From: an uncultured Catenibacillus sp. | GTDB lineage: Bacteria > Bacillota > Clostridia > Lachnospirales > Lachnospiraceae | Length of the DNA: 10,528 nucleotides | Direction of reading: 5' to 3' | Assembly (NCBI GenBank): GCA_934339005.1 | Contig: CAKRHR010000070.1 | Coordinates: 1 to 10,528 of the forward strand | Shown: piece after piece, positions 5,839 to 10,528 of the stretch | Position numbering within the stretch: the stretch's first letter is position 1 | How the letters are laid out: each line of letters opens with the position of its first letter | The notes under the pieces: generated by a model | Databases searched by the model: none | Told to the model about the DNA's origin: nothing | What the model saw: only the letters and a program-made list of their open reading frames with translations | Position numbers and translations under genes: made by a program

Positions 5839-7995
5839 ATGGGAGATTTTTTATTTGAAAGCAGAAAGGAAATGATTTTGAATTTCCTTAAAGATAAATC
5901 ATATAAACCGATGAGGTTTAAAGAATTATGTATGATGTTTAATGTGCCAAGGGATGAGCGCAGTGATTTTAAGCACATTTTAGACACATTGATTTCAGAG
6001 GGTATCGTATCTGTGAATCAGGCGGGACGGTTTGTACTTGCTGCACCGGACGTTGTGACAGGTGTATTTTCAGGAACGATGCGTGGTTTTGGTTTTGTGC
6101 GTGTGGAGGGACGCACAGAGGATATATTTATTCCGGAGGAGGCGACTAAGGATGCCTTTGACAAAGATACAGTTTCTGTGCGCATCAAGTGTGAAGCAAG
6201 TGGAGATAAGCGTGCTGAAGGCGAAGTTATTGCGATTATCGAGCGTGGTGTGACAGAGGTTGTTGGTACATTTGAAAAGAGTAAAAATTACGGTTTTGTC
6301 GTGCCGGATAATCTGAAGTTCTCAAAGGATATTTTTATCAGCAAAGAGCGTTCCAAAGGTGCAGTGACAGGACACAAGGTGGTTGTAAAGATTGTAAGCT
6401 ACGGCTCAAAACGCAAGAATCCTGAGGGCATTGTGACGGAGATTCTCGGACATGCCAACGACCCGGGCACAGATGTGATTTCAGTGATTAAGGCATTTAA
6501 TATTCCGACAGAATTTCCAGAAGAAGTTATGGCACAGGTTGAGAAAATTCCTGATGTGGTGACAGAAGCAGAAAAAGTCGGCCGCAAAGATATCAGACAT
6601 TTACAGACGGTAACTATTGACGGTGAGGATGCCAAGGATTTGGATGATGCGATTACACTTGAGATGAAGGGTGATAATTATTTGCTCGGTGTGCATATCG
6701 CGGATGTCAGTCATTATGTGAAAGAGGGTAGTCCTCTGGATAAAGAGGCTTTAAATCGTGGTACGAGTGTCTACCTTATTAACCGTGTGATTCCGATGCT
6801 GCCACATAAGTTATCGAATGGAATCTGCTCGCTCAATCAGGGGCAGGATCGACTGGCACTGAGCTGCTTTATGGAGATTACACCTAAAGGCCAGATTATC
6901 GGACATGAGATTGCAGAAACATTGATTTGTGTTGACAGACGAATGACCTATACGGATGTTAATGCCATAATTGCTTTAAATGATAAAGCTAAGCGAGAGG
7001 AATATGCAGATTTTGTGGATATGTTTGAGCGTATGGCTAAATTATCTGAGCTGCTTCGTGAGAAACGCCGTAGCCGTGGCGGCATTGATTTTGATTTTCC
7101 GGAATCAAAGATTATTCTGGATGAGAACAGTTTCCCGATAGATATTCACGCCTATGAGCGCAATGTGGCCACAAAGCTGATTGAGGATTTTATGCTGGCA
7201 GCCAATGAAACGATTGCAGAGGATTTCTTCTGGCAGGAACTGCCATTTTTATATAGAACCCATGAAGTGCCGGACAATGAGCGTATTCAAAAGCTCAGCT
7301 ATCTGATCAGCCGTTTTGGTTATTATATTAAGGTGGGCAAGGATGAGATTCATCCGAAAGAACTGCAGAAGCTGTTAGGTAAGATTGAAGGCACGCCACA
7401 GGAGGCAATGATTAGCCGTCTGGCACTGCGCTCAATGAAGCAGGCGCGTTATACGACAGAAAATACAGGTCATTTTGGTCTGGCTGTGAAGTATTACTGC
7501 CATTTTACATCACCAATCCGCCGCTATCCGGATTTGCAGATTCACAGAATTATTAAGGATAACTTAAACGGTCGACTGGATGATGCCAGACAAAATCATT
7601 ATCATAAGATTCTTGGTGATGTGGCGGTTTCAACGAGCACGAATGAGCGCCGGGCAGATGATGCAGAACGTGAGGTCGTGAAGCTTAAGAAGGTTGAATA
7701 TATGTCTGAGCGTATCGGTTCGATTTATACAGGTGTGATTTCCGGTATGACAAGTTGGGGCATGTATGTGGAACTGCCAAATACATGTGAAGGTCTTGTG
7801 CGTTTGCAGGCGATGGAGGATGATTATTACATTTATGATGAAAATCAGATGATGATGGTCGGTGAAGTGACACACAAAGAATATCACCTTGGTGATACAG
7901 TGCAGATTCAGGTGATTGCTGCGGATAAATTCTTAAAAACCATTGATTTTAAACTGACGGATGATTGCGAAGATGGTTATTTTGTTGTAAAATAG
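5839..7995 (+). CDS. rnr: Ribonuclease R (3'-5' exoribonuclease)
   Basis: A complete 718-residue RNase R, a processive 3'-5' hydrolytic exoribonuclease of the RNB family that can degrade structured RNA and is recruited in trans-translation. Domains in order: an N-terminal winged-helix-like region (about 1-70); cold-shock domain 1 (about 73-117, GTMRGFGFVRVE); cold-shock domain 2 (about 141-186, KSKNYGFVVPD); the catalytic RNB domain (about 250-580); and a C-terminal S1 domain (about 630-712, YTGVISGMTSWGMYVEL). The active-site motif TIDGEDAKDLDDAI supplies the conserved metal-binding Asp residues 261, 267, 269 and 270. The start ATG has AAGGAG at 5822-5827, eleven bases upstream. It is followed 58 bases later by smpB with no terminator between, so the two are probably co-transcribed. 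The C-terminal lysine-rich tail of the E. coli enzyme is absent, as is common in Firmicutes. Confidence 0.97.
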   Translation: MGDFLFESRKEMILNFLKDKSYKPMRFKELCMMFNVPRDERSDFKHILDTLISEGIVSVNQAGRFVLAAPDVVTGVFSGTMRGFGFVRVEGRTEDIFIPEEATKDAFDKDTVSVRIKCEASGDKRAEGEVIAIIERGVTEVVGTFEKSKNYGFVVPDNLKFSKDIFISKERSKGAVTGHKVVVKIVSYGSKRKNPEGIVTEILGHANDPGTDVISVIKAFNIPTEFPEEVMAQVEKIPDVVTEAEKVGRKDIRHLQTVTIDGEDAKDLDDAITLEMKGDNYLLGVHIADVSHYVKEGSPLDKEALNRGTSVYLINRVIPMLPHKLSNGICSLNQGQDRLALSCFMEITPKGQIIGHEIAETLICVDRRMTYTDVNAIIALNDKAKREEYADFVDMFERMAKLSELLREKRRSRGGIDFDFPESKIILDENSFPIDIHAYERNVATKLIEDFMLAANETIAEDFFWQELPFLYRTHEVPDNERIQKLSYLISRFGYYIKVGKDEIHPKELQKLLGKIEGTPQEAMISRLALRSMKQARYTTENTGHFGLAVKYYCHFTSPIRRYPDLQIHRIIKDNLNGRLDDARQNHYHKILGDVAVSTSTNERRADDAEREVVKLKKVEYMSERIGSIYTGVISGMTSWGMYVELPNTCEGLVRLQAMEDDYYIYDENQMMMVGEVTHKEYHLGDTVQIQVIAADKFLKTIDFKLTDDCEDGYFVVK

Positions 7996-8053
7996 GATAA
8001 TAATGTCAAGGTCAAAAGACATTTGAACAATTATAAATCTGGAGGAGAATGAT

Positions 8054-8521
8054 ATGTCAAAAGAGAGTATTAAGCTGATTGCAAACAATAAAAAAGCATA
8101 TCATGATTATTTTATAGAGGATACTTACGAGGCGGGCATTTCGCTTCACGGTACAGAGGTGAAGTCCCTGAGAATGGGTAAATGCAGTGTGAAGGAAGCA
8201 TTTATCCGACCAGAGGGCAATGAGATGTTTATTTATCAAATGCACATCAGTCCATATGAAAAAGGTAATATATTTAATAAAGATCCTTTGCGTCCGAGAA
8301 AACTTTTGCTGCATAAGCAGGAGATTCGTAAGATGATCGGACAGGCTGCGCAGAAAGGTTATACATTTGTGCCATTGAAAGTTTATTTTAAAGGCAGCCT
8401 TGTTAAAATAGAAGTTGGTCTCGCCAGAGGTAAGAAACTCTACGACAAGCGTGATGACATCGCAAAGAAGGATATGCGCAGAGAAACTGAGCGTGAATTT
8501 AAAATTAAAAATCTTTATTAA
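8054..8521 (+). CDS. smpB: SsrA (tmRNA)-binding protein SmpB
   Basis: A complete 155-residue SmpB, the partner of tmRNA that delivers it to ribosomes stalled on messages without a stop codon. Typical segments are visible: IANNKKAYHDYFIEDTYEAG (about 8-27), the RNA-binding GTEVKSLRMGK (about 33-43), PLKVYFKGSLVKIEVGLARGKKLYDKRDD (about 114-142), and the basic C-terminal tail KKDMRRETEREFKIKNLY, which in the family enters the decoding centre. The start is supported by GGAGGAG at 8041-8047. It follows rnr in the usual order. The tmRNA gene, often located just after smpB, is not in the downstream part of this window. Confidence 0.97.
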   Translation: MSKESIKLIANNKKAYHDYFIEDTYEAGISLHGTEVKSLRMGKCSVKEAFIRPEGNEMFIYQMHISPYEKGNIFNKDPLRPRKLLLHKQEIRKMIGQAAQKGYTFVPLKVYFKGSLVKIEVGLARGKKLYDKRDDIAKKDMRRETEREFKIKNLY

Positions 8522-8583
8522 AAAATAAAAAATTGGCGGCATTGTATGTGATATAATAATATATAGTGCTGCTATTTTTGTAT

Positions 8584-8589
8584 TATAAT
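8584..8589 (+). promoter_or_regulatory. Possible -10 element before the second lipoprotein gene
   Basis: A consensus TATAAT lies at 8584-8589, 42 bases before the lipoprotein start codon, but no matching -35 hexamer is at the right distance. Another TATAAT at 8552-8557 follows TTGGCG (8533-8538) with a spacer of only 13 bases. There is no terminator after smpB, so the gene could equally be read through from smpB. Confidence 0.3.
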
Positions 8590-8630
8590 GCAGTTATCAA
8601 TATAAATATTAGTTGGCAGGAGGGAAAAAT

Positions 8631-9002
8631 ATGAAGAATAAGTTGTTTTTGATAATTTCAGTAATTATGGTAAGTTCATTGTGTGCATGTGGGAAACAGG
8701 CGACCGGAACTATGACGAATACCGGAAATAGTACAGAGCAGATTGTTGCGAGTGAAGATAATAGTGAGCAGACAACAGCAGAAAATGGAATGAATGATTC
8801 AAATTCATCGACTGAAGAGTCTGAAAATAAGGATAATTGGTCGGAAGCCGAAGAACTGGTTAATCGAAGGGGCGATGTGATTACGGTCTATTTACTGGAA
8901 GATGGTCGTTATATGGATCGGAGCAATACTGTTTATATTTACGATGGAATAGATACATGGACAGATGAATCGGGAGTGGAATGGAATAAAATTGTAAAAT
9001 AG
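8631..9002 (+). CDS. Small lipoprotein of unknown function
   Basis: A 123-residue predicted lipoprotein with a short Lys-containing N-terminus, a hydrophobic stretch, and lipobox LCAC with the lipidated Cys at residue 20, followed by Gly. Residues 22-70 are a low-complexity Ser/Thr/Asn/Glu linker that would span the cell wall. A small C-terminal domain (about 71-123) reads VNRRGDVITVYLLEDGRYMDRS and ends DESGVEWNKIVK, with strand-like aromatic segments. I do not recognise this domain. The ATG at 8631 is chosen because AGGAGGG (8618-8624) lies six bases upstream; a TTG at 8613 is in frame but precedes that site. Its lipobox matches that of the lipoprotein at 1677-2147, but the mature parts are not similar. 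The next reading frame, a decayed TraX-family gene, begins 24 bases later with its own ribosome binding site. Confidence 0.85.
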   Translation: MKNKLFLIISVIMVSSLCACGKQATGTMTNTGNSTEQIVASEDNSEQTTAENGMNDSNSSTEESENKDNWSEAEELVNRRGDVITVYLLEDGRYMDRSNTVYIYDGIDTWTDESGVEWNKIVK

Positions 9003-9026
9003 TATTAAAAACCAGGAGAAGAATAT

Positions 9027-9268
9027 ATGGAGCAAAAAAGAGGAATCGATTCATTTACTCTGCATATTTTAGCGATGTTATTTTATGCTTTGCGATCATT
9101 TGTGGGCAACATTATTTCCGGCGCAGGAATGGCTGACATGCGTAGGAAATGCTATTGGTGTTAATAGTCTGTCTGGTGATTTTGATGGATTATTTTCTTG
9201 GAACCATAACTATGGTAGGCATCTTTTTGTTTTATTTGTTATTTGGCAATGGTGTATTCGGTAATTGA
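9027..9268 (+). pseudogene. TraX-family membrane protein remnant (frameshift plus internal deletion)
   Basis: The remnant keeps a good start: AGGAGA (9014-9019), then ATG at 9027, encoding MEQKRGIDSFTLHILAMLF. At 9081-9084 a run of four T appears to carry one extra T: the frame there runs to a stop at TAA 9162-9164, while the shifted frame from 9085 continues as MLCDHLWATLFPAQEWLTCVG, which is how TraX-family proteins proceed. Intact members then have a long conserved section (IGRIAFPIFAF-like and beyond) that is missing. Near 9147-9152 a third frame begins, LLVLIVCLVILMDYFLGT and so on, a hydrophobic segment like the later part of TraX proteins, which stops at 9266-9268. Intact TraX proteins are about 220-250 residues; only about 80 remain. 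The TraX assignment rests on remembered family sequence, not on a search. Confidence 0.75.
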
Positions 9269-9288
9269 TAAGAAACGGAGAAGAATGT

Positions 9289-10107
9289 ATGGAAAAAATG
9301 GTAAATAATAATTCAGAGCAGCCACATTATATTCTGGAGGTATGTGTAGATAGTGTGGAATCTGCACTTGCTGCGAAAGCAGGCGGTGCAACAAGACTGG
9401 AATTATGTGCGAATCTTGTGATTGGCGGAACAACACCAGGCTATGCACTATTTGAGCAGGTTAAAAAAGAAACACAACTTCCGGTGCGTGTACTGATCCG
9501 TCCAAGATTTGGAGATTTTCTATATACCGAGTATGAATATCAGCAGATGTGCTGTGATATTCGTCATTTTGCTCAGGCAGGTGCTGATGGCGTAGTGATC
9601 GGAAGTCTGAAGGAAGATGGATCTCTTAATGAGGAACAGATGCGGGGGATGATCGAAGCAGCCGGAGAATGCGGTATTACTTTACACCGGGCGTTTGATG
9701 TATGTGCAGATCCGATTGCGACTTTGCAAAAAACTGCAGAACTTGGAATTGATACGATATTGACATCTGGTCAGGAGGCAGATTGCCTTGCAGGAAGAAG
9801 ACTGTTGAGGCATCTGGTGCATTTGACAGATGAGAATATGGAAGCACCATTTGAAAAAAAGTGCCGGCAGACGATTCTTGTAGGAGCCGGAGTAAATGCA
9901 TCCAATATCGCTGAAATTGTGGCAGCAACCGGCGCATGGGCATTTCATATGTCAGGAAAGAAGATAATTTCCAGCGGTATGTGTTATCGGAATGAACGTG
10001 TGCATATGGGCGTCGAAGGTTTAAGTGAATTTGAAATTTACCGGACAGATAAAGAAGAAATACGCCGAGCAGCGGAAATTTTAAATAAATTATTTATAAG
10101 AAAGTGA
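9289..10107 (+). CDS. cutC: CutC family protein (copper homeostasis protein CutC)
   Basis: A 272-residue CutC-family TIM-barrel protein, complete; E. coli CutC is 248 residues. Conserved segments are ILEVCVDSVESALAA (15-29), GGATRLELCANLVIGGTTPG (32-51), IRPRFGDFLY (70-79), LHRAFDVCADP followed by ELGIDTILTSGQEAD, and VGAGVNASNI. The family was linked to copper tolerance in E. coli; a direct copper-binding role is debated, so the name is a family label. It is cytosolic. The ATG at 9289 is chosen because GGAG (9277-9280) lies eight bases upstream; upstream in-frame TTG (9265) lacks a site and a later ATG is at 9298. It begins 20 bases after the TraX remnant stops, and the alcohol dehydrogenase starts 11 bases after its stop, so the two intact genes are probably one operon. 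Confidence 0.93.
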   Translation: MEKMVNNNSEQPHYILEVCVDSVESALAAKAGGATRLELCANLVIGGTTPGYALFEQVKKETQLPVRVLIRPRFGDFLYTEYEYQQMCCDIRHFAQAGADGVVIGSLKEDGSLNEEQMRGMIEAAGECGITLHRAFDVCADPIATLQKTAELGIDTILTSGQEADCLAGRRLLRHLVHLTDENMEAPFEKKCRQTILVGAGVNASNIAEIVAATGAWAFHMSGKKIISSGMCYRNERVHMGVEGLSEFEIYRTDKEEIRRAAEILNKLFIRK

Positions 10108-10118
10108 TTGGGAAAAGA

Positions 10119-10528
10119 ATGCAGACTTATACATATGTATCAAAAGGAAAATTTGAATTAATGGAAAAACCGAAACCGGTGCTGAAGCACGAAAAGGATG
10201 CTATTGTAAAGGTGACGCTTGCCAGCATTTGTTCCAGCGACCTGCATATTAAGCATGGAAGCGTTCCAAGGGCAGTCCCGGGCATTACAGTTGGTCATGA
10301 GATGGTTGGAATTGTGGAAGAGGTCGGAGCTGCCGTAAAGAAAGTAAAGCCGGGAGACCGGGTGACAGTTAATGTAGAAACTTTTTGCGGAGAGTGTTTT
10401 TTCTGCAAAAAAGGGTATGTAAATAATTGTACTGATGAAAATGGAGGTTGGGCACTTGGATGCCGTATCGATGGCGGCCAGGCAGAATATGTCCGCGTAC
10501 CATTTGCAGATCAGGGACTGAATAAGAT
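10119..10528 (+). CDS. Zinc-dependent alcohol dehydrogenase (MDR family), N-terminal part; runs off the window
   Basis: The first 136 codons of a medium-chain zinc-dependent dehydrogenase, open at the window end. These enzymes oxidise alcohols or polyols, or reduce carbonyls, with NAD(P). The visible part is the GroES-like catalytic domain. Catalytic zinc ligands are in place: Cys38 in SICSSDLH and His60-Glu61 in VGHEMVG. The structural zinc lobe has all four cysteines (90, 93, 96 and 104, in CGECFFCKKGYVNNC). GDRV (79-82) and the GGQAEYVRVP segment (119-128) are typical. The NAD-binding Rossmann domain lies beyond the window, so substrate and cofactor cannot be judged. The start has GGGA (10110-10113) five bases upstream and is 11 bases after cutC, which indicates co-transcription. 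Confidence 0.93.
   Translation, partial: MQTYTYVSKGKFELMEKPKPVLKHEKDAIVKVTLASICSSDLHIKHGSVPRAVPGITVGHEMVGIVEEVGAAVKKVKPGDRVTVNVETFCGECFFCKKGYVNNCTDENGGWALGCRIDGGQAEYVRVPFADQGLNK

Noticed and set aside
8002..8023. Small hairpin AATGTC/GACATT between rnr and smpB
   Set aside because: Only six base pairs with a ten-base loop and no T-run; it does not support a terminator, so rnr and smpB are left as one transcript.
8057..8542. Long open frame on the minus strand opposite smpB (161 codons)
   Set aside because: It covers a clear smpB gene completely, its translation is rich in Phe, Ile and His without family resemblance, and it has no proper ribosome binding site.
9027..9164. A functional 45-residue small protein from the first TraX piece
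   Set aside because: The second half of this frame is out of register with the TraX-like sequence visible in the next frame, so it is better explained as a frameshifted remnant.
8522..10528. tmRNA (ssrA) gene expected near smpB
   Set aside because: I looked for the tmRNA ends and a tag-encoding frame after smpB and saw none; the space is filled by the lipoprotein gene, TraX remnant and cutC.

Overview
The window looks like ordinary chromosome from a low-GC, strictly anaerobic Firmicute, most likely a gut Lachnospiraceae-type Clostridium. The reasons are AT-rich sequence, strong GGAGG-type ribosome binding sites, a highly expressed pyruvate:ferredoxin oxidoreductase, the Firmicute order secG-rnr-smpB, small LCAC-box lipoproteins, and a remnant of a TraX-family gene. 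The genus call is inference from family resemblance only.

Layout. 1-845: 3' end of pyruvate:ferredoxin oxidoreductase (+), closed by a strong terminator. 977-1468: unrecognised cytosolic protein (+). 1677-2147: small lipoprotein (-) with a tandem repeat, convergent with the previous gene; two hairpins lie between them. 2422-3372: MraY-like membrane glycosyl-1-phosphate transferase (+) with a good promoter and an odd start region, followed by a terminator. 3618-5129: UPF0371/DUF1846 protein (-) with its own terminator and a promoter-leader containing a nested hairpin. 5394-5639 secG, 5839-7995 rnr and 8054-8521 smpB (+) form the protein-export / RNA-decay / ribosome-rescue cluster, with a terminator between secG and rnr. 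8631-9002: second small lipoprotein (+). 9027-9268: decayed TraX-family gene. 9289-10107: cutC. 10119 to the window end: N-terminal part of a zinc-dependent alcohol dehydrogenase.

How the genes relate. RNase R and SmpB work together in trans-translation: SmpB brings tmRNA to stalled ribosomes and RNase R degrades the defective message. SecG is part of the SecYEG export channel. The remaining genes are functionally unrelated neighbours. No mobile element, CRISPR array, tRNA, rRNA or tmRNA gene was seen.

I found no convincing new multi-gene system. The points most worth a second look are the structured leader of the DUF1846 gene, the TraX remnant with a readable frameshift and deletion, the divergent His motif of the MraY-like protein, and the perfect ribosome binding site that leads into a two-codon reading frame just before that protein.
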